Source: Pirellulales bacterium (GTDB lineage Bacteria > Planctomycetota > Planctomycetia > Pirellulales > JAEUIK01). From it: a stretch of DNA of 64,000 nt. Under the pieces are notes generated by a model. That model had not been told where the DNA came from, made no database searches, and saw only the letters and a list, made by a program, of their open reading frames with translations. Location of the stretch: the NCBI GenBank assembly GCA_019745975.1, contig JAIESQ010000093.1, forward strand, positions 1 to 64,000. Direction: 5' to 3'. Position 1 is the stretch's first letter; the number at the start of each line of letters is the position of its first letter. A program made the translations under genes and the position numbers. This document shows positions 26,937 through 36,202 of this stretch, piece by piece.

Positions 26937-28243
26937 TGCGAAGCCCCTTCGCTGCGCTGGGCCGCGAACTGGGCCGCAGTTGCGGGTTCGCGATCGCGTG
27001 CGACCGGCCGCGAATCGGTGTCAAAGGCGGCGGCTCGAGTTGTCGGGGCCGTTTCCGACGCTGCTGGCGCGGGTCCATGTACTAGCGCCGGCGCCAACTG
27101 CGCTGGCTCCGCAAACGTGCCGAGCACATTGGTTTGCCAGGGCATGCCGCTGGGGAACAAAACACCGGTCCAGAGCGCCGCCCCCACGAACATCACCGCG
27201 GCAATCGGGGTGCAGTATTTCAAGCAAGTCTTCATCACCTGATCGATCCGCAGCCGCGGGAGGGTCCAGCGGACCCAAATCAGTAGCGTAACGCCCAACA
27301 CCGTCTTGAAGACAAAGTTCAAGAGCCCCAAGAGATTGACCAGCCACAGCCCGAATGAGGGTTCGGTGCGATTGATCCCCAGCAGCGACGCCAGTCCATC
27401 AACGATGGGAATCGGCCCGTTCCAGCCGCCGAAAAACAGAATCGCTCCCAGGCCGCTGACCGTGAACATCGAACCATACTCGGCCATATAAAACGCCAGC
27501 CAGCGGAAGCCCGAGTACTCGGTGTGGAAGCCGGCCACCAACTCGCTTTCGGCTTCGGCCAGGTCGAAGGGAGCACGGTTCACGCTCGCCGTCGCGCAGG
27601 TGAAGAAGACGAAGAACGTGATAAACGTGAACGGATCATGGAACAGAAACCAATTTGTGAACAGCCCGCGCTGCATGTCGGCGATCACGACCAGGTCCAT
27701 CGTGCCGGCGACGAGGACCGGGACCACGACACACAAACCCAGCGGCACTTCGTAGCTGACGACCTGGGCCGATTCGCGCATCGCGCCGAATAGCGACCAT
27801 TTCGAGGCCGACGAGTAGCCGGCCAGAATGACGCCGAAAACTTCCAGCCCCAAGACTGCCAGGATAAAGAACACCGCGACGTTCATCTGCTGGGCAGCCC
27901 AACCGCTGGCAAACGGTAGTGCCAACAGGGCCACGTACGAGGCGGTGAAGCTAATATAAGGAGCGAGGCGGAAGAGCGTGCCGTCGGCATCGGCCGGGCG
28001 CAAGTCTTCCTTGGTGATCAGCTTCAGTCCGTCGGCCAGCAGTTGCAGCCAACCGAACTTCCCGCCGCAGCGGGTTGGACCGAGCCGATCCTGGATGCGC
28101 GCCGAGACTTTGCGCTCCATCCAGACGAACGCCATGGCGCCGACAAACGGCACCAGGATCAAGAGCGCACACTGAATCGCCCCCGTGACGAGATACGCCA
28201 CGGCCCAAGGGAGCCCCACGGTCTCGGCGAAAAACTGGGCCAC
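26933..28243 (-). CDS. nuoH: NADH-quinone oxidoreductase subunit H
   Basis: 436 residues (325 in E. coli), GTG start. NuoH joins membrane and peripheral arms and forms the quinone chamber: 'WMERKVSARIQDRLGPTR', 'NRAPFDLAEAESELVAGFHTEYSG' in parts, and 'WVRWTLPRLRIDQVMK'. After the last helix comes a tail of about 65 residues, Ala/Pro-rich and probably disordered. First gene of the nuo run; the next gene is nuoJ, overlapping by four bases, so the usual nuoI between them is missing. Confidence 0.96.
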   Translation of the reverse strand: MAQFFAETVGLPWAVAYLVTGAIQCALLILVPFVGAMAFVWMERKVSARIQDRLGPTRCGGKFGWLQLLADGLKLITKEDLRPADADGTLFRLAPYISFTASYVALLALPFASGWAAQQMNVAVFFILAVLGLEVFGVILAGYSSASKWSLFGAMRESAQVVSYEVPLGLCVVVPVLVAGTMDLVVIADMQRGLFTNWFLFHDPFTFITFFVFFTCATASVNRAPFDLAEAESELVAGFHTEYSGFRWLAFYMAEYGSMFTVSGLGAILFFGGWNGPIPIVDGLASLLGINRTEPSFGLWLVNLLGLLNFVFKTVLGVTLLIWVRWTLPRLRIDQVMKTCLKYCTPIAAVMFVGAALWTGVLFPSGMPWQTNVLGTFAEPAQLAPALVHGPAPAASETAPTTRAAAFDTDSRPVARDREPATAAQFAAQRSEGASQ

Positions 28244-28690
28244 GTCGTGCGTCCTGCGTGCAGAACCGGCGGCGTAATCGCGACTTCCGACGCTGGTCGT
28301 AGTGTCCGGAAGCCGGTCAGGTGCGTTAACAAGAGTGTGAAATATGGCACAAGCCCGACGCTACCGACAAGCCCCCGCGACAAAGAATTCCACATCGGAA
28401 CAAGGCACACCGGGGCGCTACCGTACGCGCATGGAACGCGCCGTTCGGAGTAGACGTTTTCACGTCGAAGTTCAGGTCCGTCGTCGCAACTGAGACATGA
28501 GGGCGGTCTCACTGAAGGACCGCGCTTCGCTGGTCGGCGTTGGCCAACTCGCCAATTGATTGTTGAACGGCCGGGCGGGTAGCATAAGAGAGTTTCCGGC
28601 GACCCCTGTCGTCACCGCAGGCCGCCCTTGCTGCCTCGGAGGAATCAGCGGGGGCGGCACGGCCACACTTCCGCTCGGGGCCTAAGCGCC
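28244..28690. other. 447-base divergent intergenic region between nuoH and the trypsin-like protein
   Basis: It must hold promoters for both directions. I see one plus-strand candidate (28556-28585) and no clear minus-strand box for nuoH. No coding signal. Confidence 0.5.
28556..28585 (+). promoter_or_regulatory. Candidate sigma-70 promoter for the trypsin-like protein gene
   Basis: TTGATT, an 18-base spacer, then TAGCAT, the same hexamers as upstream of cysE. It lies about 105 bases before the ATG at 28691. Confidence 0.35.
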
Positions 28691-30754
28691 ATGTCGATTG
28701 CTGTTACCTGTTCGGCTTGTCGCAAGACCTTTCCGGTCAAAGACAAATACGCTGGCGTTCGCGGCAAGTGCCCGCATTGCGGCGGTGAGATCCAAGTGCC
28801 AGACGCGCCGCCGAAAGCGGTGATCTTGCCTGATGCCGGCCCCAGCGAAGGATTGTCGGTCGCCGACGTGTCGATTTCGGGCAGCACGTTAACCGACAGT
28901 GGCCTGATGAGTAGCACCATCCGCGCGCCGAAGCCCGACGGAGCGAAGCGGCCCGTCCCTGGTCGCCCGACCGCGCGCCCTGCTGAAACCGTTCGACCGT
29001 CGGTGGCGCCGCGCAAGCCACCCACGGTCCGGCCAGAACCAACGACCCGGCCGGCTGCGTCGCACGCGGCTCCGGCATCGGTGCCGAGTGGCAAGCGGGG
29101 CGCTGCGACGAGTGGCGCGACACCCCGCTCCGCCAGCGCCCCTGTCGGTAGCTTCGATTTTGACGCGCCGTTAAGCGGAACTTCGTCGACGTCGACGGCG
29201 TCGCTGCGTCCCGCGCGCAAGCGTTCGAAGTCGATCCCGGTCTGGGTGTGGTTCCTCGCGGGGGCGATCGCGATGTTCGGCACGGTTGGCGTGACAGCCT
29301 ACGTCAAGCTTAAGCCGCACGTCGTGGCGCAAATCGAGAAGACCGGTAGTGCTGGTAAGGGAAAGCCGCGGCGCACGCGCGCTGAGCCGCCGGACCCAAC
29401 CAAGAGCAAGAACTACCAGGGGATCAAGCCACGCACCGAAGGGTTCGCCCCCAAGCCAGCCGAAGTCATCGACCTCGCCAAGCCCGATAAGAACTCCTCG
29501 CAAGAGGACATTATCGACTACATCAAGTACGGCATCGTCAAAATCGAGACGTTCGACGAGTACAACAATCACCGCGGGCTAGGTTCGGGTTTTGTCATCG
29601 ATGCAAGCGGACTGGTGGCGACGAACTACCACGTCGTTTCCGATGCCGTCAAAGGGGACGTTGTCTTCAGCGACGGGCAACGTTTCGGCGTGCTCGGTTA
29701 TATGGCGCTGCAGCCGGAGAGTGACCTGGTGATCCTCAAGCTCAATGGGACGCCGCCGAACATGACGGTGCTCGAACTGCACCACCAGGACGATCCGCGC
29801 GTTGCCTCGCGCGTCTTCGCGATCGGGCATCCCCGCGGCTATCAATTCCAGGTCACCGACGGCATCGTGAGCACGGTGGAAAAGACAAGCCAGCTTCCGC
29901 CCGACGCTCAGAACTTTCTTAAGCACACGCTCACCGACAAGATCGATAATGTCTGGATCTCGCACACGGCCTCGATTCACCCCGGCAACAGCGGTGGACC
30001 CTTGCTGAATCCCGCGGGGGAAGTGATCGGGATCAACTCCTGGGTCAGTACCGACATCGATCGCGGCTTTGCCGTCCACGTGAAGTACTTGCAGGAAATG
30101 CGGGGGCGGATGTTCTCGACGCCGGCGCCGCTCAAGGACCATCGTCGACCCGAGCCCGAAATGGGCGACCTGGCCGACGTCCTCAACCTCGACATTTCGG
30201 TCGAGGCCGTGAAGAAGATGATCGCCGAGGCCGAAGCGACGGGCTGGAGCACTTCGGACCAGAAGGACTACGCGCGACTGGCCGAGATCGCCCGACACGT
30301 CTCGTTCGCCTTGAATCTGCGCGAGGACGCCGAGAAAGCGCCGGCCGACAAGAGACAGGAGCTCGACGGCATTCACGCCGAGTCGCAGAAGCTGATCGCC
30401 ACGCTGGGCCAAGTGAAATGGGACAAGAGTAAGCAGATTGAGCCAGCCAATAAACGGGCGGCCGAATCGATCGAAGAGCCGTTCCATGGCATGTTCCTGT
30501 TCGGCACGGTCGAGAAAGTGCTCGAGGCCAAGGAACGCGAACGCCGCGGGCTGCTCGTGAAACTGCTCGACAGCGATAAGACGATCTTCGTGCCGCTGAC
30601 GGGCGAACAGAAAGACTTTCAGGCCGCGCCCGGTTCGCACGTCTTGGTGCTTGGGCTGTCGACTCCCTTCAGCTTGAATTACGGGGAGAATCCGCTGGAG
30701 CCGAATCGAGCCTGGATCACCCTGTCCAAGGTGCTGGTGCCGGTGACGCTCTAG
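28691..30754 (+). CDS. Zinc-ribbon, membrane-anchored trypsin-like serine protease
   Basis: 687 residues; the ATG at 28691 places a zinc ribbon at the very start (Cys7, 10, 27, 30), so it is preferred to the ORF start at 28628. Residues 35-180 are Pro/Arg/Thr-rich linker. One transmembrane helix lies near 182-207 ('VWVWFLAGAIAMFGTVGV'). The protease domain follows with the triad in HtrA style: His in 'GLVATNYHVV', Asp in 'ESDLVILKL' and Ser in 'HPGNSGGPLL'. No PDZ domain is visible; the C-terminal 200 residues are helical and then beta-rich. The ribbon is cytoplasmic and the protease is probably periplasmic. Targets are unknown. Confidence 0.88.
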   Translation: MSIAVTCSACRKTFPVKDKYAGVRGKCPHCGGEIQVPDAPPKAVILPDAGPSEGLSVADVSISGSTLTDSGLMSSTIRAPKPDGAKRPVPGRPTARPAETVRPSVAPRKPPTVRPEPTTRPAASHAAPASVPSGKRGAATSGATPRSASAPVGSFDFDAPLSGTSSTSTASLRPARKRSKSIPVWVWFLAGAIAMFGTVGVTAYVKLKPHVVAQIEKTGSAGKGKPRRTRAEPPDPTKSKNYQGIKPRTEGFAPKPAEVIDLAKPDKNSSQEDIIDYIKYGIVKIETFDEYNNHRGLGSGFVIDASGLVATNYHVVSDAVKGDVVFSDGQRFGVLGYMALQPESDLVILKLNGTPPNMTVLELHHQDDPRVASRVFAIGHPRGYQFQVTDGIVSTVEKTSQLPPDAQNFLKHTLTDKIDNVWISHTASIHPGNSGGPLLNPAGEVIGINSWVSTDIDRGFAVHVKYLQEMRGRMFSTPAPLKDHRRPEPEMGDLADVLNLDISVEAVKKMIAEAEATGWSTSDQKDYARLAEIARHVSFALNLREDAEKAPADKRQELDGIHAESQKLIATLGQVKWDKSKQIEPANKRAAESIEEPFHGMFLFGTVEKVLEAKERERRGLLVKLLDSDKTIFVPLTGEQKDFQAAPGSHVLVLGLSTPFSLNYGENPLEPNRAWITLSKVLVPVTL

Positions 30755-30974
30755 CCAGCGCGCCACGGGCGGCAGCGTTTGTGTTTGCGTGTGTCCGAGG
30801 CGACGCTAGCAAACCTCTCCGTGGTGGCAGTTCCTACGCCTCCAGGCTTCGCAAAGCGCCTAGGCTGTCTCGTGCCGGCGGCTCGGGTTTCGTACAGTCC
30901 CGCGCGATGTCTTGAGCTCCACCAGCCGCGGCGACTAAATGCCGCGTCTCAGTCTTCGTTTGCCGAGGTACCCC

Positions 30975-32228
30975 ATGCGCCGCAGTACGCGTTCGACGCT
31001 CGTTCGTTCCGTCAGCTTGCTCGGTCTTTGTGCCGGGTTATGGTTTGTCGCCCGTGCGAGCGAGCCGGCGGAATCGTCCGTCTCAATTGTCACGGCGGCG
31101 GCAGTCGCGTCCGATGGGCAGCCGGCAGCGAAACCCCTGTGCGGACAATACGCTCGTCGTCGGCCGTGCTGTGAGGATTCGGGAGCTCCCCCCTGCGGCG
31201 ACGCGACAGGTGTGGCAACCTGTTGCGATCAAGAACATCCCGGTTGCGTGGCTGGCAACTGCAAGGCTGCGTCTGGCGAAATGCCAGAGGCGATCCTCGA
31301 AATCATGGAACAAGTAGCTCCCGAATCGTTCGCTGTACCGACTGGCTGGTGTGTGCTCCCCGCGCCCGGCAATACGATGGTCGGCGAGATTCCTCCGCCC
31401 CAGCCGCCGACACCGCGCGAAGCGATGCTCGCCGTGTTGCGCGAACAACACCGACAGGCTCAAGGCGACAACGCAGCGGACGAATGTAGCGCGCCATCGT
31501 GTTACGTGTCTCGGGTGCCTGCGTCGCCCTTCGTTCCACAGCCCTGCCCGTCGGCGATTTATGCGGCTCCTCCGTTTGGCACGTGCGTCGCGGCGCCTCC
31601 GTGCCCTCCGCCATGCGCCGTCGTGGCGCCCGCGTACGCGGCGCCGTGCCCCGTTCTGCCAAATTGCTACGCTCCACCGATGCCGGCGGTATATGCCCCC
31701 GTATGCGGCAAATGGGCTGCACTCAGCAGCTCGAGCGAGGTACTGGAGAGCGTGGCGCGACAGCTTGAAGCGGCCGAATTGTACGACAATGCCGACCGAG
31801 TGCGTGAGTTAGCTGGCGACCTGCGTATGGCGGCCCGTGTCGCCCGACGCAACGAGAGGCCGACAGCCGTGTCGCAGGCGGCCGGACATCACGAATCGGT
31901 CGCTCCACCCGCGGAGGCGGCCGGTGCGCCCGTGCCACCGTGCAACGATGCCGGCGGAGTCGTACGCCCCGTTTCGGTCAACGGCCCGTGCGATTCGCCA
32001 TGTGGCTCGCCGTGCCGTCGCCCCAGTGACGACACGAGCTGCCCGGCGGGTGTCAGCCCCGGATCGGAACCGTGCACGCACAGCCGCGCCTCCGGCTCGG
32101 AAACATGCCCCGAGGCGTGCACCGGTTCGTGCGCTTCCTCTCGACGTCGGGGCTGCCCTACCGAATTTGGTATCCTGGTTGATACCGATAGCGACGGACG
32201 CCCCATCTTCCGCGGGGTCGCTGATTGA
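30975..32228 (+). CDS. Cys- and Pro-rich secreted protein of unknown function
   Basis: 417 residues from the ATG at 30975, which has GAGGTA five bases upstream and opens a signal peptide ('STLVRSVSLLGLCAGLWFVA'). The mature part contains 25 or more Cys in clusters ('RRPCCEDSGAPPCGD', 'ATCCDQEHPGCVAGNC', 'CDSPCGSPCRRP'), a Pro/Ala/Cys-rich middle ('APPCPPPCAVVAPAYA') and a short helical region ('VLESVARQLEAAELYDNAD'). The latter resembles a helix found repeatedly in planctomycete secreted proteins. I recognise no enzyme motif. A structural, disulfide-linked envelope role is one possibility. It lies between the protease and the pilus locus. Confidence 0.75.
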   Translation: MRRSTRSTLVRSVSLLGLCAGLWFVARASEPAESSVSIVTAAAVASDGQPAAKPLCGQYARRRPCCEDSGAPPCGDATGVATCCDQEHPGCVAGNCKAASGEMPEAILEIMEQVAPESFAVPTGWCVLPAPGNTMVGEIPPPQPPTPREAMLAVLREQHRQAQGDNAADECSAPSCYVSRVPASPFVPQPCPSAIYAAPPFGTCVAAPPCPPPCAVVAPAYAAPCPVLPNCYAPPMPAVYAPVCGKWAALSSSSEVLESVARQLEAAELYDNADRVRELAGDLRMAARVARRNERPTAVSQAAGHHESVAPPAEAAGAPVPPCNDAGGVVRPVSVNGPCDSPCGSPCRRPSDDTSCPAGVSPGSEPCTHSRASGSETCPEACTGSCASSRRRGCPTEFGILVDTDSDGRPIFRGVAD

Positions 32229-32253
32229 CAGTATCCGCCTGCGGTATTACTCT
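32225..32253 (+). promoter_or_regulatory. Candidate promoter for the first pilus ATPase gene
   Basis: TTGACA overlaps the stop codon of the Cys-rich protein gene; after 17 bases comes TACTCT (three of six). The ATG of the ATPase is about 250 bases downstream. Confidence 0.3.
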
Positions 32254-32503
32254 AAACCCTGACTAGTTACTTGGTTGGGGTTGCTAGCCAGAGCAGCCAA
32301 CAGACCAAGTAAGCGGGTTTTTCTCCCGCTGGCAAGCGCACGCGGCCAAGGGGTCGCTCGTTGCGCAAAGCGAACGAGCCGCACGATCCGGCGCCTACTT
32401 GCGCGCCGCGCTCGTCGCGGTTTGGGTCCGTTTTTGGAAGAGGCACACTGGCGATTCACGTCCTTCGCACGCTCGTCTCCCTCGGAACAATCTCCGGATA
32501 TCG

Positions 32504-34213
32504 ATGGCCACGACGATGGACTCGTTCGCTGACATTCTGCTCCGGCAAGGAATCATCAGCGCAGACCAACTGGCCGAAGCCAAACAGTTGGCCAAGAACA
32601 CGCGAGTGACCTTGCAAGATGCCCTCGTGCGCCTTGGTTACGCCACCGGCGATGAGGTGATGCGGGCGATGGCCCAGTATCATAGCCTCGACTACGTCAA
32701 CCTGACGGAAGTCGTCATTCCCCCCTCGGTCGTCGAACTGGTTCCCGAGTCGGTTGCCCGCGAAAACGCCATCTTGCCGATGGCTGAAGAGGACGGGGCG
32801 ATCAAAGTCATCGTCAGCGATCCGTTGGACTACGACACGCAGGAAAAGCTGCGATTCATCCTCAATCGCGAAGTTCGCATCGCGCTGGCCCCCCGCGAAA
32901 TGATCCTCGAGGCGATCAACCGCCATTACGGCCAGTCGGAAGGCGAAAGCGCCGACTCGATGCTGCAGGAGTTCACCGACACCGCCATCGACTTCACGGA
33001 AACGGAGCAAGAGGCTCGTGGCCAGCAGGAAGTCGTCGACGAGAGCGCCGCGCCGATCGTCCGCATGGTGCAATTGATTGTTAAAGAGGCGGTGCAGTTG
33101 CGGGCATCGGACATTCACATCGAGCCGTTCGAAGACCGCATCCGGGTGCGCTACCGGATCGACGGCATGCTCGTCGAGCGGGACCGGGTTCCCCGGCGAC
33201 TGCACGGGGCGATCCTCTCCCGCATCAAGATCATGGCGAAGATGGACATTGCCGAGCGCCGCCGGCCCCAGGACGGCCGGATTAAGGTCTCTGAAGGGGC
33301 CAAGGAGCTCGATCTGCGGGTCAGCGTGCTGCCCAGCAACCACGGCCAGACCGTGGTCATGCGCATTCTAGACAAGGACAGTATCAAGGTCGGGCTGCGG
33401 CAGTTGGGGATGGCCGACGAGGTGTTTCGCACGTTCACCCAGTTGATTCGCCGGCCTAACGGAATCATCCTGGTAACCGGGCCGACCGGATCGGGCAAGA
33501 CCACGACGCTTTACGCCGGGCTCAACGAGCTCAATCGCCCGGACCGCAAGATCATCACCGCGGAGGACCCGGTTGAGTACTACCTGCCGGGAATCAACCA
33601 GGTCGAAGTAAAGCACAGCATTGGCCTGGACTTTGCGCGGATCATTCGCTCAATGCTCCGCCAGGCACCCAATATCATCCTGGTTGGCGAAATGCGCGAT
33701 CAGGAGACGGCGGAGATGGGGATTCAGGCTTCTTTGACTGGACACCTTGTTTTCAGTACACTGCATACGAACGATGCGCCCGGTGCTATTACACGAATGG
33801 TGGACATGGGTGTACCATCTTATCTGGTTGCAAGCAGCGTGATTGCCGTCTTGGCACAGCGATTGGTCCGCGTCATTTGCGGCAAATGCAAGCAACCCCA
33901 CACGCCGAGCGATGCTCAGCTCGAGGCCGCTGGTATCTCGAAGTCGCTGGCAGCGAAGGGCAACTTCATGAAGGGCAAGGGCTGCGGACATTGCCAGAAA
34001 AGCGGATACCGCGGCCGCATGGGCATCTACGAGTTGATGCTGATGAACTCGAAGGTGCGCGAGCTGGCCTTTGCCGGCGCGAGCACGCAAGACATACGTA
34101 AAGCCGCTATCGCACAAGGGATGCGCAGCTTGTATCAGGATGGCATCCTCAAGGTGCTCAAGGGACAAACCACAATCGAGGAGATATTCCGCGTTGCCAA
34201 GCGCGTCGACTGA
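32504..34213 (+). CDS. pilB: Type IV pilus/type II secretion assembly ATPase (PilB/GspE), copy 1
   Basis: 569 residues from the ATG at 32504 (ORF start at 32399 is upstream non-family sequence). The MshEN/T2SSE N-domain ('LVRLGYATGDEVMRAMAQYH') is present and can bind c-di-GMP in some relatives. The hexameric AAA+-like core has Walker A 'GPTGSGKTTT' near residue 330, an Asp box 'NIILVGEMRDQETAEM' and a His box 'HLVFSTLHTNDAPG'. A zinc clip of two CxxC pairs ('CGKCKQP', 'GCGHCQKSGYRGRMG') is typical of PilB/GspE and absent from PilT. It powers pseudopilus or pilus extension. Separated from pilT by 789 bases. Confidence 0.94.
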   Translation: MATTMDSFADILLRQGIISADQLAEAKQLAKNTRVTLQDALVRLGYATGDEVMRAMAQYHSLDYVNLTEVVIPPSVVELVPESVARENAILPMAEEDGAIKVIVSDPLDYDTQEKLRFILNREVRIALAPREMILEAINRHYGQSEGESADSMLQEFTDTAIDFTETEQEARGQQEVVDESAAPIVRMVQLIVKEAVQLRASDIHIEPFEDRIRVRYRIDGMLVERDRVPRRLHGAILSRIKIMAKMDIAERRRPQDGRIKVSEGAKELDLRVSVLPSNHGQTVVMRILDKDSIKVGLRQLGMADEVFRTFTQLIRRPNGIILVTGPTGSGKTTTLYAGLNELNRPDRKIITAEDPVEYYLPGINQVEVKHSIGLDFARIIRSMLRQAPNIILVGEMRDQETAEMGIQASLTGHLVFSTLHTNDAPGAITRMVDMGVPSYLVASSVIAVLAQRLVRVICGKCKQPHTPSDAQLEAAGISKSLAAKGNFMKGKGCGHCQKSGYRGRMGIYELMLMNSKVRELAFAGASTQDIRKAAIAQGMRSLYQDGILKVLKGQTTIEEIFRVAKRVD

Positions 34214-35002
34214 GAGCCGGCTCCATGCGGCCGCACGTGAATCGTGCCGAGCCTGACATCAGCCGAATGCTCGCGTGCAAACGAAGTTGCAAAAGTGCAA
34301 TCGCTCATGCGTTTTCGAGATTCAGTTTTATGCCACAGCGGGTTCGGTCGGTCGCCGCGACGGGCGTTCGGCACCGAGCCGATTGAAGCGACGGGAGCGG
34401 TTGGGTGGGACGAATTATTTGAGCCTGCTGCAGCCGAGGTGAATAATCGCCAGCCGAGGGGCGGCCGCACGCGAGCCGTTGAAGGAAGCCGGGAAAGGAA
34501 ATCAAGCGCGGGCAATCAACTCATCAGCTACTGATCATCTCGCGATTCATTCCGAAACGTGTTCGTGGCGCGCCGCCGGCGCGAAACAATGCAGGGAACC
34601 AAGGCCAGTAGAGCGTAGCGAGGGGAGCGTCACTGAGGATCGTGCCACGGGGCGGATCGTGCCATGCGGGCAAGGTTTGACGGTTTCCTCAGTTGCTGAG
34701 GTTAACGAGAAGAGAACTGACCCGGGGGGCGGGCAGTAGGAATAAACGCCTTGGTCGAAAGCACAACCTTCTAAGTATTGGCCATCCGCTGGAACCGGAA
34801 CACCGGCGCGATTGAGCCGGCCAATTTGCATGAGGGATACGCCGCGTGCCTCGCGGCGCTCCCGCGTGTGAGCGACGCAGTGCAGAGCCTTGTTGCGGCA
34901 GCCTGCCGTTGCCAATTGGTCGGTTTCTTTCCTCGCCCCCGGCTGGCGCGTGGTCTTTGTCCAACCCGCAGAGCTCCGTTTCAGGCCTGGTGAGACAACG
35001 CA
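34214..35002 (+). other. 789-base intergenic stretch between the first ATPase and pilT
   Basis: The longest gene-free stretch in the window. ORFs here (for example 34244-34534) show no family features. Contents I can point to: a fragment resembling the 'AGCGTAGCGAGGG' sequence seen again at 51570, and a strongly structured part near 34771-34870 (separate entry). No tRNA or recognised riboswitch. Confidence 0.5.
34771..34870 (+). ncRNA. Structured leader candidate upstream of pilT
   Basis: Two hairpins in tandem. The first closes with ATTGGCC/GGCCAAT and has an inner CCGGC/GCCGG stem. The second is GGGA-TA-CGCCGCG with CGCGGCG-CTCCC around a five-base loop. They lie 130 to 230 bases before the pilT start. 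I do not match them to a known riboswitch class; they could be an RNA leader or chance folding in GC-rich DNA. Confidence 0.25.
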
Positions 35003-36142
35003 GTGGGTACTCTGCTCATCGACAAACTGCTGCAGACGGTGGTCAATCAAAAGGCCAGCGATCTGCACATCGCCGTCGGCCAGCCACCGGTGATCCGCCT
35101 CGACGGCCGCATGCGCCGGCTCGAAACCAAGGTGCTCGAGCCCGACGATACCGTGGCGCTGATGAAGAGCATCACGCCGGAGCGGTGCCAACAAGAATTG
35201 CAAGAAGTCGGCGGCACCGACTTCGGTTTTGCCTTCGGCACCGCCGCCCGATTCCGCGTCGCCATCTTCAAGCAGCGTGGCTGCGTGGGCATGGTGTTGC
35301 GGCGCATTCCCAACGAATTCATGACCTTCGAGCAGCTCATGCTCCCCAAGGTCTGCGCCGACTTGATCATGCGCCCCCGCGGGCTGTTTCTGGTGACCGG
35401 GCCAACGGGCTCGGGCAAGAGCACCAGCCTGGCCAGCATGATCAACTACCTGAATGAGAGCATCGATCACCACATCATCACGATCGAAGACCCGATCGAG
35501 TTTTATCACCAGCACAAGCGCTGCACGGTGAACCAGCGCGAGATCGGCGTCGATGTGCCGAGCTTTCCCGAGGCGATCCGCCGCGCACTGCGCATGGACC
35601 CCGATGTGATCCTGGTCGGCGAAATGCGCGACTTGGAAACGATCGAGGCGGCCATCACCGCGGCCGAAACCGGGCACGTCGTGTTCGGCACGCTGCACAC
35701 CACGGGGGCCGAAGGAACGGTCAACCGCATCATCGACGTGTTTCCCACCACACAGCAAGAACAGATTCGCGTGCAGCTCTCGACGTCGATCATCGCCGTG
35801 CTGTCGCAGCAGTTGCTCCCCAAGATCGGCGGCGGCCGCATCGCCGCTCACGAAATGCTGGTGGTCACGCCTGCCATCGCCAACCTGATTCGCGAAAACA
35901 AGACCTTCCGCATCACCTCGTCGATTCAAACCGGCGCCAAGTACGGCATGCAGCTCATGGACGACACACTCTTCAAGCTCTGGAAGAGCGGCATTTGCGC
36001 GAAGGAAGAAGTGATGATGAAAAGCAACAAGCCCGACGAACTGCAGGTCCGTATCGCGCGAGCTGAGAAGGGCTTGATGGAAGAAGAAGACGAACAAGGC
36101 GAGGGGGACAAGCCAGGACGCAACGGCGGCAAGGGGCACTAA
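35003..36142 (+). CDS. pilT: Twitching-motility retraction ATPase
   Basis: 379 residues from a GTG start, beginning 'LIDKLLQTVVNQKASDLHI'. Walker A 'GPTGSGKSTS' near residue 133, 'VGEMRDLETIEAAITAAETGH' (read in two parts) and 'FGTLHTTGA' are diagnostic of PilT rather than PilB; there is no zinc clip. PilT disassembles pilus fibres to drive retraction, so true type IV pili are implied, not only secretion. The C-terminus has an acidic/Gly tail. 60 bases separate it from the second PilB/GspE. Confidence 0.95.
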   Translation: MGTLLIDKLLQTVVNQKASDLHIAVGQPPVIRLDGRMRRLETKVLEPDDTVALMKSITPERCQQELQEVGGTDFGFAFGTAARFRVAIFKQRGCVGMVLRRIPNEFMTFEQLMLPKVCADLIMRPRGLFLVTGPTGSGKSTSLASMINYLNESIDHHIITIEDPIEFYHQHKRCTVNQREIGVDVPSFPEAIRRALRMDPDVILVGEMRDLETIEAAITAAETGHVVFGTLHTTGAEGTVNRIIDVFPTTQQEQIRVQLSTSIIAVLSQQLLPKIGGGRIAAHEMLVVTPAIANLIRENKTFRITSSIQTGAKYGMQLMDDTLFKLWKSGICAKEEVMMKSNKPDELQVRIARAEKGLMEEEDEQGEGDKPGRNGGKGH

Positions 36143-36202
36143 CCGCGACCGCAAACAGGCGGAGCCGATCCGCCGCATGGTATCGGGGGGGGAACACGAG
36201 CG

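Noticed and set aside
34244-34534. 96-residue ORF between the first ATPase and pilT
   Set aside because: No start signal, no motif and unusual composition; treated as non-coding.
34547-36178. 543-residue minus-strand ORF
   Set aside because: Mostly opposite pilT; composition and lack of motifs mark it as a shadow.
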